Source of the DNA: Sphingobacterium spiritivorum
Lineage (GTDB): Bacteria; Bacteroidota; Bacteroidia; Sphingobacteriales; Sphingobacteriaceae
Assembly: GCF_016725325.1 (NCBI RefSeq)
Contig: NZ_CP068083.1
Span: 3,906,001-3,970,000, forward strand
Direction: 5' to 3'
DNA length: 64,000 bases
Both the position numbers and the translations under genes were made by a program. Shown piece after piece: positions 54,437-63,999 of this stretch; position 1 is the first letter of the stretch; the number at the start of each line of letters is the position of its first letter. The notes beneath the pieces are model-generated. The model did not search any database and had not been told where the DNA came from. It was given only the letters and a program-made list of their open reading frames with translations.

Positions 54437-55450
54437 CTAAAATATGCTCAGATTATACTGTTTTACCAGATCCAGAATCATATGATAGCCTGCTACAGAA
54501 TTACCATGACTGTCAAGAGGAGCACTGAAGACGGCTATACCAGCTTCATCAGGTACGCTTATCATAATACCGCCACCTACACCCGATTTGCTGGGCAATC
54601 CTACTGTACGGGCATATTCACCGCTAAATTCATACATTCCGGCAATCAGCATCTGTGATTGGATTAATTTTGACATTTCAGGGTTTTTATAGCGTTGGTC
54701 ACCATCAAAACGTATACATTGATGAGCAAAGAAATAGCCTATTTTGGCCAGATCTTCTGTTGTCAGTTCAATAGAACACTGGCGGAAATAGTTGTCCAGC
54801 TGGTCTTCAGTACCTGAAATCAATCCTGCATTTTTCATGATATAGAACATTCCGCGATTACGGTGCCCGGTTTCTTTTTCAGAAGCATATACAGTTTTGC
54901 TGTAATCCAGTGTAGGATTGTCCGTGATATAACGTACCATGTTTAATATTTTGTCAAAGGGAACTTGTCCCTCGCCTGAAATAAGAGACGTAGTCAGAAT
55001 AGCTCCGGCATTCATCATAGGATTCAGCGGCTTGCCCATTGTTTCCAGATTTGAAAAATGATTGAATGGTTTATCGGTACCAAAGTATCCCATTTTCTTA
55101 AAGACAGATTCTTCCCCATTTTCCAAGACCGCGACCATTAGTGCAATAGGTTTTGAGATACTTTGCATAGTGAATTTTTTATGTATATCACCTGCTCCGA
55201 TCAGGGCTCCTTTCTCATTTACTACCGCAATAGCCACAGCTTTTGCATCCATCTTACTCAGTTCGGGAATATAATCGGCAACTTTTCCATCAATATAATA
55301 ATGTCTGTTTTTTTCCAGAATAGCGGTTAATGTTGCTTTAGATACATCCCTGATGGGACTTGTGTTTTGCGCATAAATCGGGATACTAATCAGGAAAAAC
55401 ACTATTGCAAATGCACTTTTTGTCAGATTGGAAGTATAAGTTCTGTTCAT
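54437..55450 (-). CDS. glsA: Periplasmic glutaminase A
   Basis: 337 residues with a signal peptide (cut at IYAQ), so the enzyme acts outside the cytoplasm, unlike most bacterial GlsA. Serine-dependent glutaminase motifs: FTMQSISKP with the Ser97/Lys100 pair, NPMMNAGAI, ETGHRNRG and PSKSGVGGGI, then DSHGNSVAG. It hydrolyses glutamine to glutamate and ammonia. Secretion suggests scavenging of nitrogen from external glutamine. No partner genes are nearby, and the upstream 278 bp hold only a hairpin. Confidence 0.93.
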   Translation of the reverse strand: MNRTYTSNLTKSAFAIVFFLISIPIYAQNTSPIRDVSKATLTAILEKNRHYYIDGKVADYIPELSKMDAKAVAIAVVNEKGALIGAGDIHKKFTMQSISKPIALMVAVLENGEESVFKKMGYFGTDKPFNHFSNLETMGKPLNPMMNAGAILTTSLISGEGQVPFDKILNMVRYITDNPTLDYSKTVYASEKETGHRNRGMFYIMKNAGLISGTEDQLDNYFRQCSIELTTEDLAKIGYFFAHQCIRFDGDQRYKNPEMSKLIQSQMLIAGMYEFSGEYARTVGLPSKSGVGGGIMISVPDEAGIAVFSAPLDSHGNSVAGYHMILDLVKQYNLSIF

Positions 55451-55672
55451 ATTTTAATATTCAGTATATAGCGTATACGAAATACGTGTTTTAAAATTTA
55501 ATTCACAAGGAATGTACAAATTGAATTGAAGGATATGAGAGCTTATGAACGGAATACGGATTGCTGACAGTTGCTGTCTGTAGCTATAAATAGCGACCGA
55601 CAGTTGAGATCTACTGTTTTATGTATTAATTCCAACAGGAGAAATGGGAGAGGAGAGGTATTACATGTAAAT

Positions 55673-55716
55673 ACTTAAACATTCCCTTTCACGATCATGA
55701 AAGGAAATGTTTAAGT
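55673..55716. terminator. Terminator-like hairpin after SIMPL gene
   Basis: A 19-bp stem with one mismatch (55673-55691 with 55698-55716) and a 6-nt loop begins just after the SIMPL stop. It probably ends that minus-strand transcript. The rest of 55451-55670 shows no gene. Confidence 0.6.
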
Positions 55717-55728
55717 AACAGATTTGGC

Positions 55729-56451
55729 TTATTTCAGTTCAAATTCGGTATAGATATTACGTTTGAATTCGAGTACTTCAGGAGCGATCTTAAATCCGGC
55801 ACCTCCATAAGCTTTATTAAATGTTTCCAGTTGCATTCTGGTCTGGTAACCTCCCGGATCACCAGGAGCACTGCCATCATTAGAAATAAACAACAGTTTT
55901 CCAATTTCGACATCTGCACGTTTGGCTAGTTTTTGAGCAGATTTTAATGCATCATCATAAGCGATCAGGTCAGCTTCACGTAAGATACTGTCTGCTTTGG
56001 AATGATTGAACTGAACGGAGGATATACCGCTGATTTTTGTTTCGAGCAATTTACCTGTCAGCTCCGTAAACTTAGTCAGATCGTGCAACACAAAATCGAT
56101 AGTCTGCTGCGCCTGGTATCCGACAAATTTATTGCTGTTATTGATATACTCGTAGGCTTTATTGGCAGACACACTGCTGGTCTTGATATCTTCTTTATTA
56201 CTACCGTATTTCTGAAGAATAGCAATCACGGAGTCAACCGTATTTTGAGTTTCGCGTACAGCGTCTACCATACGTGGTTTAGTAAAACCGGCGTCTATAG
56301 TTAAAGTGACCTGATCAGGCATAATTCTGATCTTTCCCTCTCCGCTCACACGGATTCTGTTTTTATTGTCTTTTGAGTCCGAATTGCAGGATGCAAAAAG
56401 CAACAGGCCGGCTGCGGCCAATACGATTGTTGATTTAAATACGGTTTGCAT
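55729..56451 (-). CDS. SIMPL-domain (DUF541) lipoprotein
   Basis: 240 residues. Lipoprotein signal (LLLFASCNSD). The SIMPL domain fills the rest: RIRVSGEGKIRIMPDQVTLTI, AVRETQNTVDSVIAIL, YEYINNSNKFVGYQAQQTI, and AYDDALKSAQKLAKRADVEIGKLLFISN. Such periplasmic proteins form oligomers and are linked to outer-membrane integrity or stress; their biochemical role is unclear. Single gene with its own terminator. Confidence 0.88.
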   Translation of the reverse strand: MQTVFKSTIVLAAAGLLLFASCNSDSKDNKNRIRVSGEGKIRIMPDQVTLTIDAGFTKPRMVDAVRETQNTVDSVIAILQKYGSNKEDIKTSSVSANKAYEYINNSNKFVGYQAQQTIDFVLHDLTKFTELTGKLLETKISGISSVQFNHSKADSILREADLIAYDDALKSAQKLAKRADVEIGKLLFISNDGSAPGDPGGYQTRMQLETFNKAYGGAGFKIAPEVLEFKRNIYTEFELK

Positions 56452-56521
56452 AAGCGTTAGTTTTTAATGCAATATAAATGAATGAAGTAATTTATATGTT
56501 GTTCAATAGATTTTACTCCGG

Positions 56522-57172
56522 TTAATTTGATGTACGGGGTACTGCCATTGGCGCCGGGGACTCTCTGTCGACCCGGAGTTCCTTTATCAGTAAATTTTCA
56601 ATGATAGGGAGCATTTTATCATTTACGACTATTTTATTGATCACATTTTTGAAATATATATCGCCTTTAAATTCCTTATCTATCTTTTGTTTAAACTCCG
56701 GTGAAAGAGATTCATAAGTAAGTACCAATTCCGTTTGTTTCTCTTTTATTTTCTTAACGGTCAGGTTCCATGTTACGCCATAGTCCGGAAAATAAAAATC
56801 CTTTTTAGGAGGCTTCACACTTAAGCTTTTATCTTTCTGAGTATAGCTGATAAGCATATAAATACTGGACGGATATTCTACTTTTCTTGCAGGTGAAATG
56901 AGTTCTTTCCATTCTTTCTGATTGTCAGCAACGAAATCATCTCCATATGCTGTTTCTTCAATTTGAAAAGCAGCAATACTATCATTGCTTTGCAGCGCTT
57001 TTATCTTCATAGACCCTGGTCGATACAGATTTTCCATTTTAGGGATAGCATCTTTTATTCGTTCAAAATCGGCTGCTATTATTTTTGACCTCGACTTGTT
57101 GCTGATGGTCTGCGCCTGCGAATTATTCAGCATAGCTAAAGCGATAAATAAGAAAAGTGAGTATTTGTACAT
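56522..57172 (-). CDS. Secreted protein of unknown function
   Basis: 216 residues with a signal peptide (cut near SQAQ). No recognisable domain: a mixed alpha/beta protein rich in Lys and Asp with FYFPDYGVTWNLTV and a C-terminal IENLLIKELRVDRE. It lies 48 bp after the YARHG protein on the same strand and may be co-transcribed with it. Confidence 0.6.
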   Translation of the reverse strand: MYKYSLFLFIALAMLNNSQAQTISNKSRSKIIAADFERIKDAIPKMENLYRPGSMKIKALQSNDSIAAFQIEETAYGDDFVADNQKEWKELISPARKVEYPSSIYMLISYTQKDKSLSVKPPKKDFYFPDYGVTWNLTVKKIKEKQTELVLTYESLSPEFKQKIDKEFKGDIYFKNVINKIVVNDKMLPIIENLLIKELRVDRESPAPMAVPRTSN

Positions 57173-57220
57173 AATTATTTTTTTAAAATATGATTGTCTA
57201 TGGTATAATTTATTACTTAT

Positions 57221-57934
57221 TTATCCTGCTACGATTACTTTGTCAAATTTTATTTTCCCCTGAGCAAAGTGGAACACATATATGTAGCTGGACTCCGGAC
57301 TGAATGTTGTCGGATAAATCGTATTGCCATTGCCGATATCAGAAGATCCCCGGAGACTAAAATTGAATGTGATGCTATCACCGACAATCTGTAAGGTATA
57401 TTCTTTGATTATATCTCCGTTATCTTTGGTGACTTTGTACAAACCTTCATTTTTAAACCAATGAATATCATCCAGAAAAATTTCGTCAAGAACATTGAGG
57501 ATGTAATCGTTGTTGTCTTCCGTTTTGTAACCAAACTGGTTTTGAAGAGCAGCCTTATTTTTACTCATCACCAGTGACTTGAGTTTTTTAAGTTCTGCAA
57601 TCAGTTGTGCTCTTTCGGCCAGAAGGACTTTAGTTCTGTCCTGAAAGATCTTTATATTTTGATTTTCGACCTTATTATATTCCAATGTATAATTAGCATT
57701 AACCGGTTTGTACCAACTTTTGTTTGAATAGTAGCTGTCTATTTCAGAACTCTGGAAAACATAACCTTTGCGGGCAAAAAGATCATTTGTTAAATAACGT
57801 AATTCATCTACACTCAATTCCTTGATCTGATCTGCTTTAATGATCTCCGTAGCACAAGAGGAACAGTCCGTGAGGGTCTGCGCAATCGTATATTGCGAAA
57901 AGGCTGCCAGGAAAAAGGTTAAAAGATTTTTCAT
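57221..57934 (-). CDS. Secreted YARHG-domain protein
   Basis: 237 residues with a signal peptide (cut near TIAQ). Residues ~35-100 are a YARHG extracellular domain (LSVDELRYLTNDLFARKGYVF, IDSYYSNKSWYKP). A coiled-coil linker and a beta-rich C-terminal domain (~130-237) follow. YARHG proteins are thought to act at the cell surface; no specific role is known. It stands just downstream of the giant macroglobulin on the minus strand. Confidence 0.75.
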   Translation of the reverse strand: MKNLLTFFLAAFSQYTIAQTLTDCSSCATEIIKADQIKELSVDELRYLTNDLFARKGYVFQSSEIDSYYSNKSWYKPVNANYTLEYNKVENQNIKIFQDRTKVLLAERAQLIAELKKLKSLVMSKNKAALQNQFGYKTEDNNDYILNVLDEIFLDDIHWFKNEGLYKVTKDNGDIIKEYTLQIVGDSITFNFSLRGSSDIGNGNTIYPTTFSPESSYIYVFHFAQGKIKFDKVIVAG

Positions 57935-58101
57935 TGAAAAGTTATATTAAGTTATGTTCAATTTAAAAAGCGTCTCCTGTATTGTATAACGTCAGAATAA
58001 ATGTATGACTACTATAGAAGCTTATAAAGAGGTGATCCATATTCGTAGCTATCGGGTAAATATTTGCAGATAAAAACTAATTGAATCATATCTTATCGTA
58101 A

Positions 58102-58139
58102 AAACCGAAGCAATCTGTCCGGACAGATTGCTTCGGTTT
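58102..58139. terminator. Perfect 38-bp palindrome after the macroglobulin gene
   Basis: AAACCGAAGCAATCTGTCC (58102-58120) is immediately followed by its exact complement, with no spacer, 11 bp after the macroglobulin stop. As RNA it folds into a hairpin with a 4-nt loop at most, followed on the minus strand by TTTT. It is a terminator. Confidence 0.85.
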
Positions 58140-58149
58140 ATTCGGGTTA

Positions 58150-61100
58150 CTACTTAATCTCTACTTTCAGATTTTCTGAGCGGGCATTCACAGAAGGATC
58201 ATACATACATTCTGCTGTGCTGATACCGGCATTAAATACGCCGATATTATTCGCTTTGACCTCATATTCTAGCTCATGTCTTCCTTTTGGCAACATGTCA
58301 TAAAAATAGTTTGTTGAAGCATCTTTCATTGTGAAATAATAGCCTGATCTCCATTGATAGCCTGAAGCCCGGTATTCCGGCTCTGTTCCGGATGGACGAT
58401 TGTCCTTGATATGTACATATTCCAGTGCAGTATCATTGATAATAGTCAGTCTGACTTTTACCCTCTCTCCAAGATTGAAACTTGTACTTTCCACCCATTT
58501 TCCGGCCCGTTCTACATAATATTTTTTATAAACAGACAGACTGTTGGCTGTCGCTTTAATTTCTTCAACAGGAACAAAATATTGATGATATATACCACCG
58601 TAAACCGTTCTGCTGGTGTTGTTATTACGAACAGTAATGTGCTGATTGCCTTTTAAATCATCCTTTTGAATTTCTTTATTGATCTGCCCAAGTACCTGCT
58701 CATCCATCTCAGTTTTTTGTTCATTGATCATTACTTCGGTGGTATTGACCATAGAAAATTCTTCAGGGTTATTTGCCAGTAACAGTGCATAGATGGCATC
58801 CACAGTCATCCAGGTTGTTCTCCAATGGTTGGCCTGTTTATTATAATAGATCCACTGACTGATCTGACGAAGCTTGTCCGGGTCATTGAGTTTATAAGCT
58901 TCTGTCATATAAGACTGCAGGCTGGTCGCATTATAGCGTCTGCTGTTACTTTCCCAATACATACCTTTGGCAGAATCTGTGATAGCTTCCTGTTTTATAC
59001 GGTTTTTGATAAAGTCGGCCTGTGTTCCTGTTCCGTATAACTGATTTACAATCCAGGCTTTAGCAGCAGATCCTGCTGAGCCTTTGGCTGTAATTTCTGC
59101 TGATTTGGCCAATTTGGAACTGAGTTTTTCCAGTTCGATTTTATTTCCGGGAGTATAGGCATTCCAATAATGGCGGGCAAAGAGGTAGCTTAGCGTTTGT
59201 TCAACATTATTCTTCTCACTGATCAGATTCTTATCCTGATCCAGATAACTCACTATTTTTTTAGAGCTGTTCTGAATCGTATTGCTGACTAATGTTTTGT
59301 CCAGATAGAGTACTTTTCCAAATATTTCGAGAATACGAATCGAGATATCTGTGTTTTCTTTTCCACCTTCAAACCATGAAAATGCTCCGTTTGGTAATTG
59401 ATTTTTGATAATCTTTTTTTCCAGATCATTTAATTCTGATGCAATATCCGAATGAAATAACTTCGCCAGTGCTTTGAGTTTTTGTTGCTCTCCCTTCACA
59501 TCGCGCAGCCACGGCATTTCTTCCAGAGTCAATGTGCTCAGCCTGGTGTTTTCTTCTAATTTACCCTTGCTGTTCTCCTGGTCTAATGCTTTGAAATAAT
59601 CAGATATGGCAGGGTAGTACTTCTGTACATATTGGATCATTTTCAACCCAAACCATTTGCTGCTCAACTGTTCACTGCATTCATAAGGATAATTTTTTAG
59701 GTAATCTAAAGCTGCAATAATTTCAACAATAGGATTGCTCTGAATCTGAATTTTGGTCAACAGATTGTCTTTTCCAAATGAAGCTACCTGATAAGTTTTG
59801 CTTTGCTCCGGTTTGAGTATGATCTTCTCTGTATCTGTGATCAGGATCTTATTGGAAAGTATCGGTAGTTCATGTACTTCTCCATCAGAGAAAGCATCTG
59901 TAGCCGCTACTATTTTGATCTGTACGACAGGAATATCGGTTGAAACTTTTAGTTTCCATTCCACAATTGTATTATTTTCGGCTGATACACTGAATGCCTG
60001 ATAAGCTTTGTCATCCAGAAAAGCTGTGGATATCACCTGATTATTTTCGGGATTGATAATCTCTATTTTTGCATCACCGGACAATGTATTTTTGCCTAAA
60101 TTCTGAATTTGAGCTTTGATCGTTATCTGATCTCCATTTCTCAGATAACGCGGTACATTAGGGCTGACCATCAGCTCTTTCTGTGTCTGTGTCATAAAAG
60201 TGGCTGATCCTGCTTCCAGATGCTGTCCGTGAGCAAATAACAATAGTTTCCATTTTGTCAGTGCTTCCGGACTGTCAAATTCGAAAGATACGAGACCATC
60301 TTTATCTGTGTACAGAGTAGGGTAGAAGAAGGCTGTTTCCTGCAGATTGGTGCGCACCTGAGCTGTATTCATTTTTTCTTCTTTGGCTTTAAACTCTTTT
60401 GTGGTAATAATTATTACACCATTCATTCCTCTGGATCCGTATAATGCAGATGCCTCAGCTCCTTTTAGGACAGCCATATTATCGATCTTATCAGCTTTAA
60501 GACTTTGTAAGTTAAAGGCATCCATAATTTCTCCGTCAACTATATACAGAGGAGATTGTGCTTCGGGTGCGGCTGAAGACGTGCCTCTGATCTGCACACC
60601 GGCAGCCACTCCGGCTACAACGACTTCCTGTAAAGAACTATCATTTGACATCATCATATTGGAAACAACACTTCTGGCAGTATATTTTCTTGTGGTATAA
60701 TTGAAAAATATTCGTGTATTCCATAATCCGTAATTACGGATTTGAGGGATGTCATCGTTTACTAGTGTATCCTGTTTCCTGTTGTAACGGCTTAAAAGAG
60801 ATCCTGATGTCTGACCAAATTCCTGACTCAGATGATAAAAACTAAATCCGTAAAAATATGGATATTGAAGGTTAAACTGACCTGGCAGAGAATGAGGTGT
60901 AAACATATCAAGCGCACTGTCGTACATCGTAGCGAGTACTTCTGTTTGAAGCTGTTTATCTTTTTGAGCGATGGTAAAGCTCCATTTTTCCTTCTGTCCC
61001 GGCGTTATCTTGTTTCTGAATGTATGTTGTTTTATCTGCAGATTTCTGTCAGAAGTAAGCACCGGTACTCTCTGTGTCAGGAGTTGTATTTTATTATCTT

Positions 61101-63999
61101 TAATAAGTGCAATATGCAATATCGTAGGATTTATGGTTCGGTCTCCGTCAAGTTGGAAAGTATATTGTCCTTTACCCTTGTCTAGCGGAATGATTTTCGT
61201 AGGTTGCTTGGATCCGCCGATAACTTCCCATAAAAAAGCGGCTTTTGCATCCATAAAATCTGTCTGAAGCTGTAAGGTCACTTTTTCATTACGGTCATAT
61301 GTGTTCTTATCAAATTTGGTGATTAAAAAATCTGAATTACTTGTCTTGAATGTCTGCGGGTGTAAGATCTGAACCATATACGAAGAGTTTACCGTGTCCT
61401 GACCTTCCACTGTAAATGCCTTGACTTCATACTGACCATATGGAAAACGGGTGCTGTCAATAAATACAATATTGGTGTCACGCGTATCAAAATGATATTT
61501 TCCTACCAGCTCCTTATTTTTATTCTCAAATTTGATCCGGTCAAATGTGTTAGGAAAATATTTTTCATATTCATCTGCTGTAAACAGGTGGTATTCCGGC
61601 TGCTCATTGTTGTAGGATCGGTAATCCGGAAGAATGACAGTAGGTTTTTTGATACGATAAATTTCAATTTCTCCCGCAAAAGCATAAGGCTGGTAATTCA
61701 GATTAGTTGTATTAACCTTGATTTCCTTCCATTTTCCCTCCACCATGACATTGGGAACGATTTCCAGAGAGAGTGCTCTTTGCTTATCCGCATATTTGTA
61801 ATTTGCGCTTGCAGTTTGCATCTCTCCGGTGGTATTTACTGCTTCAGCTGTTACCTCTATTCCAAATTTTCTGCTGCTTTTTAAACTGGCCAGACTTAAC
61901 GGAAAAGAGATATAGAACTTGCCGGACTGGTCTGCAACCGTCGTTGAGTCATATGTTAAAATATACTTCCAGTTATTGTGATCCCTTACTTTCAAGGAGT
62001 AGCGGATAGTAGTTTGTGGCAAAGAAACCCCGGATAATGTTTCTGTTTTTCCTTCAAACTTTACCGTATCTGTCCTGCTGTATGTTTCTTTATTCGGTTC
62101 AAAAAATACTTTAAAAGTTGGTCGTTTATACTCTTCTACTTTGAAATAATCGGATTCCAGCTGTTGTCCGTTATGTGTAAGTTCAATTCTGAAATTTCCA
62201 CTCAAAGTTTTTACCGGTAAACGGAATTCTCCATTTACAGAGCCAAAAGTATTTGTATGGAGCAATAGCGAATCTATCAGTTGATTATTTGCATCTTTTA
62301 GGTAAAGCTTTACTTTTTCACTAGCCATGATTTTTCCGTTGAGTACCGCACTGTTATACAGAATGGCTTTGAGGTATACGGTCTGACCAGGTCTGTAAAT
62401 AGACCGGTCCGTCATGATCAGACTCTTTATTTTTTCCCCGTTATTTTCTTCCTCTTGTCCTCTTCTGGTATGATCTTCTACATCATTAAGTTCCAGAAGA
62501 TCTACTAATTGGTTTTCTTCAGGGATGTATAATTGAAAATCGCTCAGATCATCCTTGCTGCTAAATGTAAGTTCACCCGCATAGTTTGTTTTCTTATCGC
62601 CTATACGGATGAGCTCTCTTCTTTTATCCTGATATATTCCTATTTTTTTATTCGCATAAGGAATACCCGAAATACGGTTGATCAGTAATACTTTATAAGT
62701 CGATAAGGACTTGTTTTCATCCTCTTTCTCTTTGGTGGCTGAAACAAACAGATCACTAATTGTCAGTTCAGAATATGTTGTGGTAAGATAAAGGCCATCA
62801 TCTTTAAAATCAGGATTATTGGATGCCAGTACTGTATAATTTCCTGTTGAAAAAGGATTCAGCTTATAAATAGTAGTATGGTTTTCGTAATCATCAAATA
62901 CCTTTAGGCTAACTTTATCTTCATAAACCAGCTGACCATCGAATGTTACTAAATTTGTTAAAGAATCATTGTTGACTTTAAATTGTCTGAATTTTTTGGG
63001 CGTATTGGTTCTGTTATATACCCGGATATACAATTGGTCTGCATTCCGTTGCTTAATCTGTATCGGTGTATATTGATTTGCAGGAGCGAATGTAGGGTGG
63101 CTAATGTCTATTTCAGCTTTAGTCATAGCATTATGGATTTGTTTTACATTACCCAGCCACGGGCTGTTTGGATATTTTTGTAATGAGCTCTTCAATAATG
63201 TTACAGCTTCTTTTTTAGACGGAGCATTTCGGGCAATGGAAGCTATTACATATGCATTGTAATCCGAATAAGTGGAGTCAAGCTTTTTTTTGATACTGCT
63301 GTAATTATTGTTCATATCCCAATAACTCTGGTTTAATACATTCAGGTATTGGAGATAGGCATTCGCGTTGTCATAATGATATTTTATATTGACCGCTGTG
63401 ATTTCTTTTTTAAAGGAATCAACTTTTAAGCTTTGATCACGCTGTCCATCCAGAAAACTCAGATAATTATAAGCTAATAAGTGGTATAAGGTAGGCGAAA
63501 GTTCTATATTCTGAGAAGAAGTGAGAAGTGTCGCCCAGTCTTCAGTCTTTTCCTTCAGCAGCCTCTCTTTATCTGCTAAGGACTGTCTGAATATGGAGTC
63601 TATTTTATAGAGCTCGGTAGCTCTCTGTACCGGTACAATCGCACTCTTTTCCAGTAGCTGATGGATGTTCGCAGATAAGAATACTGCATAGAAATTTGTC
63701 AGAACCTGTTGTTCAAGAGGATTTGCCTGTTTAATATTATTTTTAAAATGGTTTTGAAGTACTTTAAAAGAAGCTTCCGTAGTCTGGTTGATGGTATGTG
63801 CTCTGTTTTCAGCCAGAAAAGTACGAACCCACTCCGGACTGTTATTTGATGAGCGGGCTTCTGCCTTGATATCGGCTAGTATCGGTAGCGTCTGTTCATA
63901 GTTTTTGATGTTGATCAGCTCTTCTACTTTTTTCCATTTGGGCGAGCTTTCTTTCTTTTGTGCTTTTACAAAAAGAGGGAATAAGGCAATGATAATTAA
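58150..63999 (-). CDS. Alpha-2-macroglobulin-like protein with TonB-plug-like insert, 5' end outside window
   Basis: 1949 residues are visible. The frame stays open past 63315 to the window edge, where LIIIALFPLFVKAQ is the end of a signal peptide, so only a few codons are missing. Order: TPR-like helical region (~20-260), macroglobulin domains with MG2 motif DRSIYRPGQTVYLKAI (~530), a TonB-plug-like insert (~1120-1205; LQEVVVAGVAAGVQIRGTSS, SPLYIVDGEIMD, EASALYGSRGMNGVIIITT), the A2M core (FFYPTLYTDKDGLVSFEF), thioester motif YECSEQ (~1442), and a C-terminal receptor-binding-like part ending in MG10. Bacterial A2Ms trap proteases in the periplasm through the thioester; the plug insert is unusual. 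Confidence 0.9.
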   Translation of the reverse strand, partial: LIIIALFPLFVKAQKKESSPKWKKVEELINIKNYEQTLPILADIKAEARSSNNSPEWVRTFLAENRAHTINQTTEASFKVLQNHFKNNIKQANPLEQQVLTNFYAVFLSANIHQLLEKSAIVPVQRATELYKIDSIFRQSLADKERLLKEKTEDWATLLTSSQNIELSPTLYHLLAYNYLSFLDGQRDQSLKVDSFKKEITAVNIKYHYDNANAYLQYLNVLNQSYWDMNNNYSSIKKKLDSTYSDYNAYVIASIARNAPSKKEAVTLLKSSLQKYPNSPWLGNVKQIHNAMTKAEIDISHPTFAPANQYTPIQIKQRNADQLYIRVYNRTNTPKKFRQFKVNNDSLTNLVTFDGQLVYEDKVSLKVFDDYENHTTIYKLNPFSTGNYTVLASNNPDFKDDGLYLTTTYSELTISDLFVSATKEKEDENKSLSTYKVLLINRISGIPYANKKIGIYQDKRRELIRIGDKKTNYAGELTFSSKDDLSDFQLYIPEENQLVDLLELNDVEDHTRRGQEEENNGEKIKSLIMTDRSIYRPGQTVYLKAILYNSAVLNGKIMASEKVKLYLKDANNQLIDSLLLHTNTFGSVNGEFRLPVKTLSGNFRIELTHNGQQLESDYFKVEEYKRPTFKVFFEPNKETYSRTDTVKFEGKTETLSGVSLPQTTIRYSLKVRDHNNWKYILTYDSTTVADQSGKFYISFPLSLASLKSSRKFGIEVTAEAVNTTGEMQTASANYKYADKQRALSLEIVPNVMVEGKWKEIKVNTTNLNYQPYAFAGEIEIYRIKKPTVILPDYRSYNNEQPEYHLFTADEYEKYFPNTFDRIKFENKNKELVGKYHFDTRDTNIVFIDSTRFPYGQYEVKAFTVEGQDTVNSSYMVQILHPQTFKTSNSDFLITKFDKNTYDRNEKVTLQLQTDFMDAKAAFLWEVIGGSKQPTKIIPLDKGKGQYTFQLDGDRTINPTILHIALIKDNKIQLLTQRVPVLTSDRNLQIKQHTFRNKITPGQKEKWSFTIAQKDKQLQTEVLATMYDSALDMFTPHSLPGQFNLQYPYFYGFSFYHLSQEFGQTSGSLLSRYNRKQDTLVNDDIPQIRNYGLWNTRIFFNYTTRKYTARSVVSNMMMSNDSSLQEVVVAGVAAGVQIRGTSSAAPEAQSPLYIVDGEIMDAFNLQSLKADKIDNMAVLKGAEASALYGSRGMNGVIIITTKEFKAKEEKMNTAQVRTNLQETAFFYPTLYTDKDGLVSFEFDSPEALTKWKLLLFAHGQHLEAGSATFMTQTQKELMVSPNVPRYLRNGDQITIKAQIQNLGKNTLSGDAKIEIINPENNQVISTAFLDDKAYQAFSVSAENNTIVEWKLKVSTDIPVVQIKIVAATDAFSDGEVHELPILSNKILITDTEKIILKPEQSKTYQVASFGKDNLLTKIQIQSNPIVEIIAALDYLKNYPYECSEQLSSKWFGLKMIQYVQKYYPAISDYFKALDQENSKGKLEENTRLSTLTLEEMPWLRDVKGEQQKLKALAKLFHSDIASELNDLEKKIIKNQLPNGAFSWFEGGKENTDISIRILEIFGKVLYLDKTLVSNTIQNSSKKIVSYLDQDKNLISEKNNVEQTLSYLFARHYWNAYTPGNKIELEKLSSKLAKSAEITAKGSAGSAAKAWIVNQLYGTGTQADFIKNRIKQEAITDSAKGMYWESNSRRYNATSLQSYMTEAYKLNDPDKLRQISQWIYYNKQANHWRTTWMTVDAIYALLLANNPEEFSMVNTTEVMINEQKTEMDEQVLGQINKEIQKDDLKGNQHITVRNNNTSRTVYGGIYHQYFVPVEEIKATANSLSVYKKYYVERAGKWVESTSFNLGERVKVRLTIINDTALEYVHIKDNRPSGTEPEYRASGYQWRSGYYFTMKDASTNYFYDMLPKGRHELEYEVKANNIGVFNAGISTAECMYDPSVNARSENLKVEIK

